NCBI RefSeq assembly: GCF_000721705.1
Contig: NZ_JOJL01000010.1
Span: 124,001 to 188,000, forward strand
Source of the DNA: Actinoplanes subtropicus
GTDB taxonomy: Bacteria; Actinomycetota; Actinomycetes; Mycobacteriales; Micromonosporaceae
Direction: 5' to 3'
DNA: 64,000 nucleotides
Shown: positions 46,616-55,139 of the stretch, piece by piece
Numbering within the stretch: position 1 is the first letter of the stretch
Layout: each line of letters begins with the position of its first letter
Translations under genes and position numbers: made by a program
The notes under the pieces: model-generated
What the model saw: only the letters and a program-made list of their open reading frames with translations
The model's database searches: none
Told to the model about the DNA's origin: nothing

Positions 46616-48230
46616 GTACGTCCGGGCGTGCCGCCGCCGCTGGGCCTGGCTGGTGGTGCCGGTGCTGATCGCCGCCGGTCTCGCGGCCGGGCTGGCGCTG
46701 TCCACGCCGCCGGCCTACCGGTCGTCGATGGTCCTGTTCATCACCACCGACGCCACCGATCCGGACTCGAAGGCGAGCCGGCTCAATTCGTACATCGCAC
46801 TGCTCACCGGCCCGCGGGTGGCCAGCACCGTGGTCGAGCGGGTCGGCCCGCCGCTGACCGAGGACCAGGTCCGCGCAAGCCTGACGGCCCAGGTGCAGGA
46901 CGGCACCGATCTGCTCGTGGTGAGCGCCACCGACCCGTCGGCGGTCCGCAGCCGGCAGATGGTCACCGCCGCCACCACCGCGCTGATCACCCTGGCCAAG
47001 CAGCTCGACCCGCCGCCCACCGGCGGCGGCACCAACGCGACCAACGGCCCCACGCCGTCGGTCACCATCGCGCAGGACCCGGTCACCGCCCGCGAGCCGG
47101 ACAACCTGGTCCGCAACACCGCCTTCGCCGGGGTGCTCGGCCTGCTGATCGGCGCGATCGCGGTCGCCGTGCGGGAGGCCACCCGGCGGACCGTGGCCGA
47201 GGAGGACGACCTGCGCCGGCTCGGCCTCGGCACGGTCGGGGTCATCTCGCTGGGCCGCTCGTCCGGCCTGCCCGGCGAGGCCCTCGCCGAGGGCTTCCGC
47301 CGGCTGCGCAGCCTGCTGCCGGCGATCGGGGACGGCCCCCGCGGCGCCTCGCTGCTGCTGGCCGGCAGTCATCCCCGGGAGGGCACCACCGCGGTGGCCT
47401 GCGGGCTGGCGATCGCGATGGCCGAGACCGGCGCCCGGGTGGTGCTGGTCGACGCGAACCTGCGCACCCCCGGCGTCGGCCGCTACCTGGCGATGGACCC
47501 CGGGCCGGGCCTCGCCGACGTGCTGGCCGGGCACGCGTCGGTGCGCTCGGTGCTGCGCGACTCGCTGGACGGCCGGCTCACCGTGCTGCCGTGCGGGCAG
47601 AACCCGGCCGACCCGGGCGAGCTGCTGGCCTCACCGCGGCTCGGGGCGGCGATGCGGGCGCTCGCCGAGACCTTCGACGTGGTGCTGGTCGACGCGCCGC
47701 CGCTGCAGGGAGTCGCGGACAGCGTGGTGCTGAGCAAGGTGACCGACGAGGCGCTGCTGGTGGTGCGGGCCAACCACACCCGGGTGGCCGACGTGGCGCG
47801 GTCGCTGGACCTGCTCGAGCGGGTCGGCGCCCGGCCGGTCGGCGCGGTGCTCAACGCGCTGCCGCGCAAGCTGCCGACCGGCGCGGTGTGGCACCGCGAG
47901 CGCGCGGCGATGCCGGGTTCGGCGGGGCTGGGGCTGGTGACCGGCGAGGACTCGGTCAACGAGACCCAGGTGATCCTGCCGGACACCGGGCCGGTCCGCG
48001 GGCAGGCCCGGGTCGTCCGCACCACGATCGGGCACCGGCCGCGCGGCCGGGCCAGCGTGGTGGTCAACCTGGAGCCGACCGGCGAGCCGGAACCGCCGAA
48101 CCTGCCGGTGCAGCGAGGCGCCGCCGAGGCGGCCCTGGACGTGGACGTGGCCCAGGACGAGGAGGTCTGGGAGGACGACCCCTCGACCGACGAGGCGCTG
48201 GCCGACGCGAAGCCGCGGTCCGATGACTGA
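46602..48230 (+). CDS. Wzz/BY-kinase-like polysaccharide co-polymerase with degenerate P-loop
   Basis: 542 residues from a TTG at 46602 with GGAGGGAAG upstream. TM1 (about 15-34) and TM2 (about 172-191) flank a Wzz-type outer domain. The cytosolic domain resembles bacterial tyrosine kinases: Walker A region AGSHPREGTTAVACGLA (255-270), Walker A' VVLVDANLRTP (280-290), Walker B VVLVDAPPLQG. The P-loop lysine is missing (Thr262) and the C-terminal tail is acidic without a tyrosine cluster. It probably sets chain length as a scaffold without normal kinase activity. It is flanked by transferase and flippase genes. Confidence 0.88.
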   Translation: MELREYVRACRRRWAWLVVPVLIAAGLAAGLALSTPPAYRSSMVLFITTDATDPDSKASRLNSYIALLTGPRVASTVVERVGPPLTEDQVRASLTAQVQDGTDLLVVSATDPSAVRSRQMVTAATTALITLAKQLDPPPTGGGTNATNGPTPSVTIAQDPVTAREPDNLVRNTAFAGVLGLLIGAIAVAVREATRRTVAEEDDLRRLGLGTVGVISLGRSSGLPGEALAEGFRRLRSLLPAIGDGPRGASLLLAGSHPREGTTAVACGLAIAMAETGARVVLVDANLRTPGVGRYLAMDPGPGLADVLAGHASVRSVLRDSLDGRLTVLPCGQNPADPGELLASPRLGAAMRALAETFDVVLVDAPPLQGVADSVVLSKVTDEALLVVRANHTRVADVARSLDLLERVGARPVGAVLNALPRKLPTGAVWHRERAAMPGSAGLGLVTGEDSVNETQVILPDTGPVRGQARVVRTTIGHRPRGRASVVVNLEPTGEPEPPNLPVQRGAAEAALDVDVAQDEEVWEDDPSTDEALADAKPRSDD

Positions 48231-49482
48231 GCTGCGGGTCGCCGACCCGCTCGCCCGGCTCGGTGATCGGCTGCGCGACCCGTACGTCCAGCTGGTCGCC
48301 TCGCAGCTGCTGATCGGGGCGGTCGCGCTGGCCGCCAACGTGATGATGGTCCGGGCGCTGACCCCGGCCCACCGCGGCGAGGTCGCGCTGATGCTGCAGG
48401 TGGTCTACCTGGCGACGCAGGCGCTGCTGCTGGGCACCGAGCGCAGCTTCGTGGCGGCCTACCCCGACGTGCCGCCGGCGGCCGCGGTCCGGGCCTACGC
48501 GCGGCTGCTCGTCGTCCCCTGTGGACTCGGGGTGGCGGTGGCCGCGGCGTACGCGATGCTCGCCCCGCCCAGGCTCACGCCGGGACCGGTCGTGATCGCT
48601 CTGCTCACCGGCTATGCGCTGGTCGAGGCGGTCAGCCTGGCCGGCCGCGCGGTCACCATCGCGATCGGCCGGGTGCACGACTTCCTCGCCTCGAGGGTGA
48701 TCGAGTCGATCCTGCTGCTGGCCGTGATGGCCGTGCTGTTCCTGGCCCGGGTCGACTCGCCGGAGCTGTGGCTGCTCGCGTACATCCTGGCCTGTCTCGT
48801 CCCGACCGTCGGCTACCTGGCGTTCTGGCTACGACTGCCCGGCGGGACGATCGAAAATGACCAGAACCGGTTGGTACGCCGGCAGGGGGCCGCGCTGTTC
48901 CCGGCGGCCATCTCCAACATGGCGATGCTGCGCTCCGACCGGCTGGCGCTGCCGGTGCTCGCCTCGACCACCGCGCTCGGCCTCTACACCAGCGTGGCCA
49001 CCATGACGGAGCTGTTGGCGTGGCCGCTGCGGGCGTACGCGGACTCCCGGCTGGGCCGCTGGCGGACCGCGCACCAGAAGGGCGAGCTGCGCACCCGCCC
49101 GGTCGTGACCGCCGCGATCCTGTACGTCGTCCTGGTCGGCCCGGTCATGGCGGCCGGCATGTACCTGCTGATCGTCCCGGTCTTCGGCCACGCCTACGCG
49201 CCCGCCAAGGCGGTCGTGCTGCCGCTGGTCGCCGCCGCCGGCCTGTACGCGATCTCCCGGATCAGCCTCGGCCTGCTCGTCGCCAAGGGCCACGGCACGC
49301 TCGTCTCGGCCGCCGAGATCGCCGGCTTCGCGGTCAGCTTCGCCGCCTACCTGCTGCTCATCCCCCGGCACGGCATCCTCGGCGCGGCCTGGGGCTCGCT
49401 GTTCGGCTACGGCGCCGGCCTGGTCTTCGCGCTGGCCGTCGGCGCGCTCGCCCGCGACCGGATCCGGGTGGGTGCGACATGA
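48223..49482 (+). CDS. Wzx-like polysaccharide flippase
   Basis: 419 residues with about twelve hydrophobic helices (LVASQLLIGAVALAANVMMV; VIALLTGYALVEAVSLAG; ILYVVLVGPVMAAGMYLLIV). It fits the MOP-superfamily oligosaccharide flippases, with the early TPAHRGEVALMLQVVYL stretch. It should translocate the lipid-linked repeat unit across the membrane. Start overlaps the copolymerase end by 8 bp. Confidence 0.87.
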   Translation: MTELRVADPLARLGDRLRDPYVQLVASQLLIGAVALAANVMMVRALTPAHRGEVALMLQVVYLATQALLLGTERSFVAAYPDVPPAAAVRAYARLLVVPCGLGVAVAAAYAMLAPPRLTPGPVVIALLTGYALVEAVSLAGRAVTIAIGRVHDFLASRVIESILLLAVMAVLFLARVDSPELWLLAYILACLVPTVGYLAFWLRLPGGTIENDQNRLVRRQGAALFPAAISNMAMLRSDRLALPVLASTTALGLYTSVATMTELLAWPLRAYADSRLGRWRTAHQKGELRTRPVVTAAILYVVLVGPVMAAGMYLLIVPVFGHAYAPAKAVVLPLVAAAGLYAISRISLGLLVAKGHGTLVSAAEIAGFAVSFAAYLLLIPRHGILGAAWGSLFGYGAGLVFALAVGALARDRIRVGAT

Positions 49483-50699
49483 GCGACCGCAAGTGGTGGC
49501 ACCTGCCGCCGGTGTTCTTCGCCCCGGCGTTCATCCTCATGCTGATCGCGATCGGCGGCCGGTTCACCCTGGACCGGGCCGGCTTCCCCGATCTGGCCTG
49601 GGTGGACCTGCGGGTGGTCGGGCTGGCCGCCGGGCTGGCCGTGCTGATCGCCGACATCGCGCGCCGCCCGCGCCGGGAGCGGTCGGGTTACCGCCGCGAG
49701 GGCTGGCTGGTCGCCACCGTGCTGTTCTTCGTCTACCAGATCGCCTCCGGGCTGTGGGCGCCGCCGGCCGCCCGGGTCGGGCCGCAGACCGTCGACCTGG
49801 TGCTGATGGCCGCGCTGACCGTCGCCCTCTACCTGTACGCGATCGGCGACCCGGCGATCGTCGTGCACTACACGTTCTGGCTGTTCTACCTGGCCGGGAT
49901 CGTCTTCGCGCTGGCCGCCATCTTCATCGACGGCCCCGGCGAGCAGGGCCGGTACTCGGCGTTCGGCGGCGGCCCCAACGTCTTCGTCCGCATCCAGATC
50001 CTCGGCATCATCAGCGCGGTCGCGCTGTTCCTGCACCACCGGCGCAAGTGGCTGCTGGCGGCCGTGCCGCTGTTCGTGCTGGCGGCGGTGCTCTCCGGGT
50101 CGCGGGCGGGCCTGCTGGCCGGCGGGGCGATCGGCCTGGCCGCGCTGTTCAAGCAGCGCCACCGGCTCAAGGCGGGCGCGGTCGTCACCACCTGCCTCGG
50201 GCTGGTCGTGGCCGGGGTGGTCGCCTGGCAGTTCGCGCCGCCCGCGTTCACCAGCCTGTTCGAGGAGCGGTTCGTCCAGCAGACGGTGCAGCAGCACTAC
50301 CTCTCCGACCGGACCAGCATCTGGCAGCAGGCGGTCAGGCTGGCCGTCGAGCACCCGTTCGCCGGCGCCGGGCTGGACGGCTTCTACGGCACGATCGGCA
50401 TCAACCAGGGCGTCGAGTACCCGCACAACTACCTGCTCGGCGTCGCGGCCGAGGGCGGCCTGATCGGCATCGCGCTGCTCGGCGCGGCAATCGCGCTCTG
50501 GGCCGGAACGATCCGCGGCGGCGGATTCCGGCCGCGCGAGACCGGCCTGTCCGTGGCCGCGGCGGTGTTCGTGGCGCTCAGCAGCCTGTTCTCCGGCGAC
50601 TACTACGACGCCCGCCTCGCCTGGCTGTTCGCCGCGATCGCCGCCGCCGCGGCCGTGGTGCCAGCGGCCGTTCCCGATCGGGAGCCGGTGCCGCTATGA
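49479..50699 (+). CDS. O-antigen ligase/polymerase (Wzy-like) membrane protein
   Basis: 406 residues; ATG overlaps the flippase stop (ATGA). Ten or so hydrophobic helices plus one long outer loop. The Wzy_C/O-antigen-ligase signature is seen in LSGSRAGLLAGG, RTSIWQQAVRLAVEHPFAGAGLDGFYG and the YPHNYLLGVAAEGGLIGIALL stretch with the conserved HN. It should join repeat units outside the membrane. Confidence 0.9.
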   Translation: MSDRKWWHLPPVFFAPAFILMLIAIGGRFTLDRAGFPDLAWVDLRVVGLAAGLAVLIADIARRPRRERSGYRREGWLVATVLFFVYQIASGLWAPPAARVGPQTVDLVLMAALTVALYLYAIGDPAIVVHYTFWLFYLAGIVFALAAIFIDGPGEQGRYSAFGGGPNVFVRIQILGIISAVALFLHHRRKWLLAAVPLFVLAAVLSGSRAGLLAGGAIGLAALFKQRHRLKAGAVVTTCLGLVVAGVVAWQFAPPAFTSLFEERFVQQTVQQHYLSDRTSIWQQAVRLAVEHPFAGAGLDGFYGTIGINQGVEYPHNYLLGVAAEGGLIGIALLGAAIALWAGTIRGGGFRPRETGLSVAAAVFVALSSLFSGDYYDARLAWLFAAIAAAAAVVPAAVPDREPVPL

Positions 50700-51808
50700 C
50701 GACCCGGCGAACGGTGTTGACGCTTGGTGCGGCCTCGCTGCTCGCCGCGTGCGGGCGCGACGACGAGGTCCCCGCGATGATGAAACCCTTGCCGGCGCCG
50801 TCGGTCGCGCCGCCGCCGGTCGCCAAGCTGCGCTCGGTGGCGGACTGGACGAGCGTCTTCATGCAGAGCTGGGACTACCAGTTGCAGAGCAGCCTGCCGC
50901 TGTCCCGTTCGGCCGACAGCTGGGACCACTACGACCTGTCCTACTCGGTCGACTCGTGCGTGGCGATGTTCCGGGCCACCGGCGACGGCCGCTACCTCGA
51001 CCGGGCGCTGGGGTTCGTGGAGAACGTGGCGGCCGCCGCCGCGCCCTCGGCCTCGCTGCGGCACAGCAGCTTCCACGACAAGTACCTCGGCTGGGCGTCG
51101 TCGAAGAACGGCGAGGACGGCGACGAGGTGCCGCTCTACGAGAGCTACTTCTGGCGGTACGGCACGGCCCTGCTGGTCGCGATGCGCGACGCGAAGGCGC
51201 AGAACGATCGCTACCGGAGCCTGCTCGACTTCGCCGAGGTGCAGGTCTTCGAGAAGTGGTACTCGCGCGGCCCGAAGGACACCGTCTACCGCGACGTGAC
51301 CCACCTGTCCGCGCACTGGGCGCTGATCGCGCTCAACCTCGCGCAGATCACCACCGACGCCGGTCGCAAGGCCCGCTACCTGGAGGTGGCCGGGAACTTC
51401 GACCAGCGGATGCACGGGCAGTTGCGGCGCAATCCGGTCGAGCCGACAGCCTACTTCTGGGACGACAACTGGGGCTCGGCAAAGCGGCCGGGGCAGGACG
51501 TCAGCCACGGCAACGGCGTGATGGCGTACGTGCTGGAGGCCCGCTCGCGCGGCACCGCCTGGACCCGCGCCGACATGATGGGCTTCTCGTGTCTGCTCAC
51601 CGAGGTGATCTGGCCCGGGGGAACCACGTATCGGGGCTATGTGGACGGTAGCGGCTCGGACAACGGCTGGTTCTCGGACGGGTTCGTGAAGGTCGGGCGG
51701 TACGACGCGGCGGCACAGATGCGCCTCGACTCGCACCGGGTGGTCAACGATCAGTTCGCCGGGAACATGGCGCTCAACGCCAAGGTCCTGCGCAAGGAGG
51801 GAAAATGA
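50696..51808 (+). CDS. Lipoprotein with helical, possibly glycan-acting domain
   Basis: 370 residues; start overlaps the polymerase stop (ATGA). A lipoprotein signal (MTTRRTVLTLGAASLLAAC, lipid cysteine 19) precedes a Trp/Tyr-rich helical domain: SWDYQLQSSLPLS, DLSYSVDSCVAMFRATG, YLDRALGFVENVAAA, THLSAHWALIALNLAQI, YFWDDNWGSAKRP and QDVSHGNGVMAYVLEA. Regular helix pairs with aromatic pockets suggest an alpha/alpha toroid as in glycan lyases, hydrolases or epimerases. No named family was recognised. Its place after the polymerase gene suggests it trims or modifies the polymer at the cell surface. Confidence 0.75.
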   Translation: MTTRRTVLTLGAASLLAACGRDDEVPAMMKPLPAPSVAPPPVAKLRSVADWTSVFMQSWDYQLQSSLPLSRSADSWDHYDLSYSVDSCVAMFRATGDGRYLDRALGFVENVAAAAAPSASLRHSSFHDKYLGWASSKNGEDGDEVPLYESYFWRYGTALLVAMRDAKAQNDRYRSLLDFAEVQVFEKWYSRGPKDTVYRDVTHLSAHWALIALNLAQITTDAGRKARYLEVAGNFDQRMHGQLRRNPVEPTAYFWDDNWGSAKRPGQDVSHGNGVMAYVLEARSRGTAWTRADMMGFSCLLTEVIWPGGTTYRGYVDGSGSDNGWFSDGFVKVGRYDAAAQMRLDSHRVVNDQFAGNMALNAKVLRKEGK

Positions 51809-52821
51809 CCGGATCGCTGCTCGGACCGGACGCGCCGGAGTGGGCGGACGCGCTGCCTCGGCTCAGGCACGACATGTACCACGAGCCGGCCTACGTGGTG
51901 CTCGATGCGGCCCTGTACGGCGGTTCGCCGGCCGCCTTCCACTACGAGGAGGACGGACACGTCCTGCTCGTGCCGCTGATCGTGCGTCAGATTCCGGATA
52001 TTTCTGAAAAGGACGCGCTTTCCCCGTACGGGTATCCGGCGCCCGTGAGCGACACCGACGATGCCGCCTTCTGGAGTCGAGCGTGCGCGTCGATGATCTC
52101 CACGCTCGCCCCCGCGGGGATTGTTTCGGTATTTGTCCGAATGCACCCGCTGCTGCCGGCCTCACTCGACGCCCTCGGCGAGCACGGCTGCCTGGTGCGG
52201 CACGGGGAAACCGTCTCGATGGACCTGACGATCAGCCTCGACGAGATGTGGAGCCAGACCCGATCGGACCACCGCAACCACGTCAACCGGGCCCGCCGGG
52301 CCGGCACCAAGGTGGTCTTCGACGACTGGGACCGGCTGGCCGAGTGGGTCGCCGTCTACCACGACAACATGCGCCGGGTGGGGGCCACCGACTACTACTT
52401 CTTCACGTACGAGCATCTGGCCGCCCTGCACGAGGCGGTCGGCGACCGGATGCACCTCGCCGTGGCGCTCGAGGGCGACGAGGTGGTCGGCGGCAACACG
52501 TTCTTCGAGCACGACGGCATCGCCACCGGCTACGTCTCGTCCACCCGCCGGGCCAAGGGCCGGTACGCCGACGAGATGCTGTACGACGAGGTGCGCCGCT
52601 TCTGCAAGGCGCGCGGGGACACGGTGTTCCACCTGGGCGGGGGCAAGGGCGGCAGCAACGACTCGCTGTTCTTCTACAAGTCCGGCTTCTCCCCCGGCCG
52701 GCACGCCTTCCACACCTGGCGACTGGTGACCGATCCCGTCGCGTACCGCACATTGGTCTCGGAACGCCGCCCGCAGGCGGACCCCGACGACCTCACCGCA
52801 ACCTTCCCGTCCTACCGATAG
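51805..52821 (+). CDS. FemAB-like GNAT-fold acyltransferase, second copy
   Basis: 338 residues; start overlaps the lipoprotein stop (ATGA). The pattern matches the BioF2-like/FemAB proteins: SPYGYPAPVSD, SDHRNHVNRARRAGTKVV (N-x-x-RARRAG cluster), LAVALEGDEVVGGNTFFEH, and FHLGGGKGGSNDSLFFYKSGFS at the end. It is clearly different from the copy at 42347. The likely role is acylation of an amino sugar in the polymer. Confidence 0.85.
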   Translation: MTGSLLGPDAPEWADALPRLRHDMYHEPAYVVLDAALYGGSPAAFHYEEDGHVLLVPLIVRQIPDISEKDALSPYGYPAPVSDTDDAAFWSRACASMISTLAPAGIVSVFVRMHPLLPASLDALGEHGCLVRHGETVSMDLTISLDEMWSQTRSDHRNHVNRARRAGTKVVFDDWDRLAEWVAVYHDNMRRVGATDYYFFTYEHLAALHEAVGDRMHLAVALEGDEVVGGNTFFEHDGIATGYVSSTRRAKGRYADEMLYDEVRRFCKARGDTVFHLGGGKGGSNDSLFFYKSGFSPGRHAFHTWRLVTDPVAYRTLVSERRPQADPDDLTATFPSYR

Positions 52822-52832
52822 GAGCCTCCCCC

Positions 52833-54128
52833 ATGCGCATCACCTGCGTCGGCGGCGGTCCCGCCGGCCTCTACTTCGCGATCCTGGCGCGCAAGGCCGG
52901 GCACGAGGTCACCGTGCTGGAGCGCAACCCGGCCGGCGTCACCTACGGGTGGGGTGTGGTGTTCTGGGACGACCTGCTCGACGACCTGTTCCGGCACGAC
53001 CCGGTCAGCGCCCGCCGGATCTGGGACGCCGCCTACAAGTGGGACGAATACGAGGTGCGGGCCGCCGGCAAGGCGGTCAACCACCTGGCCGGGTACGGGT
53101 TCAGCCTGGGCCGGCACCGGCTGCTCGACATCCTGTCGGCGCGCGCGGCCGAGCTGGGCGTGGAGCTGCGCTACCGATCGGAGGTGAGCGATCTGCCGGG
53201 GGCCGATCTGGTGGTCGCCTGCGACGGCGCCGGCAGCCGGATCCGCGAGGAGAACGCCGCGCACTTCGGGGCCGAGACCGCGTACGGTCGCAACCGCTAC
53301 ATCTGGCTCGGCACGCCCAAGGTGTTCCGCACGTTCACGTTCGGCTTCGAGAAGACCGAGGCCGGCTGGATCTGGTTCCACGCCTACCCGTTCACCGAGG
53401 AGGCGAGCACCTTCATTGTCGAGTGCACGCCGGAGACCTGGGCCGGGCTGGGCTTCGACGAGCTGACCGGCCGGGACGGCTGCGATCGGCTGGCCGGCAT
53501 CTTCGCCGCCCACCTGGACGGCGAGCCGCTGATCGACCAGCGGGCGGAGAGCGGCGGCACCGGCTGGCTGAGCTTCCGCCGGGTCACCAACCGGCGCTGG
53601 GACCTCGGCACCACGGTGCTGATGGGCGACGCCGCGCACACCACCCACTTCGCGATCGGTTCCGGCACCAAGCTGGCCATGCAGGACGCGATGGCCCTCG
53701 CCGAAGCGATCACGACCCCGACGGGGTCCGGGTTCTCCGCGCCGTCCGGAGGACCAGGCGCCGGTGGCGGCACAGCCGATGACCTGCCCGCGGCACTCGA
53801 ACGCTACGAGCACACCCGCAAGGCGGCGCTGGCGCCCCTGCAGCAGGCGGCGCTGGCGAGCAGCGAGTGGTTCGAGCGGATGAACGAGTACGGCGACCTG
53901 CCCAGCAAGCAGTTCTCCTACGCGCTCTCCAACCGCCGCGGCGAGTACCCGCTGTGGCGCTACCTGCTGCACGTCTCGACGCAGAGCGGCCCGCCGCGGG
54001 CGGTGCTGCGCTGGGCGCTGACCCTGCGCCGCTGGAGCCGCGCCCGGCGCCGCTCAGGCGATGCCGGCGCCGACGGTTTCGGGGGCGGCGAGCAGCACCG
54101 CCGCGACCCGGCGCACGTCGGCGGGTGA
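52833..54128 (+). CDS. FAD-dependent monooxygenase, aryl-CoA hydroxylase-like
   Basis: 431 residues with an AGGAG upstream of the ATG. MRITCVGGGPAGLYFAILARKAG is the dinucleotide motif; YGWGVVFWDDLLDDLFRHDPVSA resembles the N-terminal part of salicyloyl-CoA 5-hydroxylase and anthraniloyl-CoA monooxygenase; LVVACDGAGSRIR and VLMGDAAHTTHFAIGSGTKLAMQDAMAL complete FAD binding. The natural substrate is unknown. The end is unusual: the last 25 codons, rich in Gly, Ala and Arg, overlap the convergent PLP-enzyme gene by 75 bp, and a Gly/Ala loop interrupts about residues 290-315. Confidence 0.87.
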   Translation: MRITCVGGGPAGLYFAILARKAGHEVTVLERNPAGVTYGWGVVFWDDLLDDLFRHDPVSARRIWDAAYKWDEYEVRAAGKAVNHLAGYGFSLGRHRLLDILSARAAELGVELRYRSEVSDLPGADLVVACDGAGSRIREENAAHFGAETAYGRNRYIWLGTPKVFRTFTFGFEKTEAGWIWFHAYPFTEEASTFIVECTPETWAGLGFDELTGRDGCDRLAGIFAAHLDGEPLIDQRAESGGTGWLSFRRVTNRRWDLGTTVLMGDAAHTTHFAIGSGTKLAMQDAMALAEAITTPTGSGFSAPSGGPGAGGGTADDLPAALERYEHTRKAALAPLQQAALASSEWFERMNEYGDLPSKQFSYALSNRRGEYPLWRYLLHVSTQSGPPRAVLRWALTLRRWSRARRRSGDAGADGFGGGEQHRRDPAHVGG

Positions 54129-55139
54129 GCAGCGGTGGTCGACGGGGACGGTGAGCATCCGCGCGGCGAGATCGGCCGCCTCGTCGTCCCCGCTCCACAC
54201 GCCGCCACGGTCCTGCCGCCAGTGCACCGGCGCGTAGATCCGGTGCGCCGCGAGATGACGTACCAGGTCGTCCCGTCGTTGCTGATCGGCGCAGATCAGT
54301 TGCGCGCGAAACGGACCGGCCGTGACCGGCACCTCGGCGGCCAGCGCGCGAGCGTTCTCGATCCCCCGCTGCCGTAGCCCGGCCGCGTCCAGCAGCGGCA
54401 GCACGGCGGCGGTGAACGCGCTGACCGGGCCGGCGTTGCCGAGCAGGGTGTGCTCGCCGCGTTGCTGCAGCCCGCGGAAGTCGTCCTTGGCGACCGGGCG
54501 GCCGTCGAGCCAGGCGGACTTGAGCAGCATGCCGGCCAGCTTGAGGTGAGCGCCCTCGCTCTCCGCGCCGGCCGGCCGCGGCAGCTCCGCGCCCCGCGGC
54601 GACCACAACAGGCCGCCGTCGGGGACCGGCAACGTCTTGCGGAGCGAGGCGACGGCGAACGCCGCCCGGGAGTTCCGCGCCCACCCGCTCAGCGGATCGT
54701 GTGAGTGGTCCTCGATGACGGTGACCGCCGGGTGGGCCGCCATCCAGTCGTTCCACGGCTCGCCGCGGTCCCGCCCGAACAGGTTCTGGGCGAGCACGAG
54801 GTCGCCCGGGCCCGCGCGCAGCGTCTCCCATCGCGGGCCGCCCCGGTCCGGCAGATGCCGGTACCAGGCGATCGGTATCTCGGCGGAGAGCGCCTCGGCG
54901 ACCCCCATGCAGAAGTACGACGGGACGTGCAGCCGGCCGCGCGGGCGAAGGTGCCGCAGCAGGGCGGTGAGCGCGCCGCAGCCGGTGGCGAACAATTGGC
55001 TGACGGGGGGCAGCCAGTCGTCGCCACCGGCAGTCAACGCGGCCGGATCCCAGTGGAACTCCGAACCGATCTCACGCGGCCCGATCTCACGCGGCCCGAT
55101 CTCACGCGGCCCGATCTCACGCGGCAGGGCGTACGTCAT
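54054..55139 (-). CDS. PLP-dependent (DegT-like) aminotransferase-fold protein with PREIG repeats
   Basis: 361 residues. After an N-terminal run of four PREIG pentapeptides, the protein shows an aspartate-aminotransferase-like fold: LFATGCGALTALLRHL, LHVPSYFCMGVAEAL, VIEDHSHDPLSG (Asp pairing with PLP nitrogen) and Lys in ASLRKTLPVPDGGLL as candidate Schiff base. The C-terminal small domain carries YAPVHWRQDRGGVW and TVPVDHRCSPADV. It is related to, but distant from, the DegT sugar aminotransferases. Its start lies inside the end of the sugar transferase gene (23-bp overlap), so it ends that minus-strand operon. Confidence 0.8.
   Translation of the reverse strand: MTYALPREIGPREIGPREIGPREIGSEFHWDPAALTAGGDDWLPPVSQLFATGCGALTALLRHLRPRGRLHVPSYFCMGVAEALSAEIPIAWYRHLPDRGGPRWETLRAGPGDLVLAQNLFGRDRGEPWNDWMAAHPAVTVIEDHSHDPLSGWARNSRAAFAVASLRKTLPVPDGGLLWSPRGAELPRPAGAESEGAHLKLAGMLLKSAWLDGRPVAKDDFRGLQQRGEHTLLGNAGPVSAFTAAVLPLLDAAGLRQRGIENARALAAEVPVTAGPFRAQLICADQQRRDDLVRHLAAHRIYAPVHWRQDRGGVWSGDDEAADLAARMLTVPVDHRCSPADVRRVAAVLLAAPETVGAGIA
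55066..55125 (-). repeat. Four perfect 15-bp tandem repeats encoding PREIG
   Basis: Units at 55066-55080, 55081-55095, 55096-55110 and 55111-55125 are identical (ccgatctcacgcggc on the plus strand). They encode four PREIG pentapeptides near the N-terminus of the PLP-enzyme. Lack of any mismatch suggests recent expansion. The unit keeps the reading frame. Confidence 0.95.
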
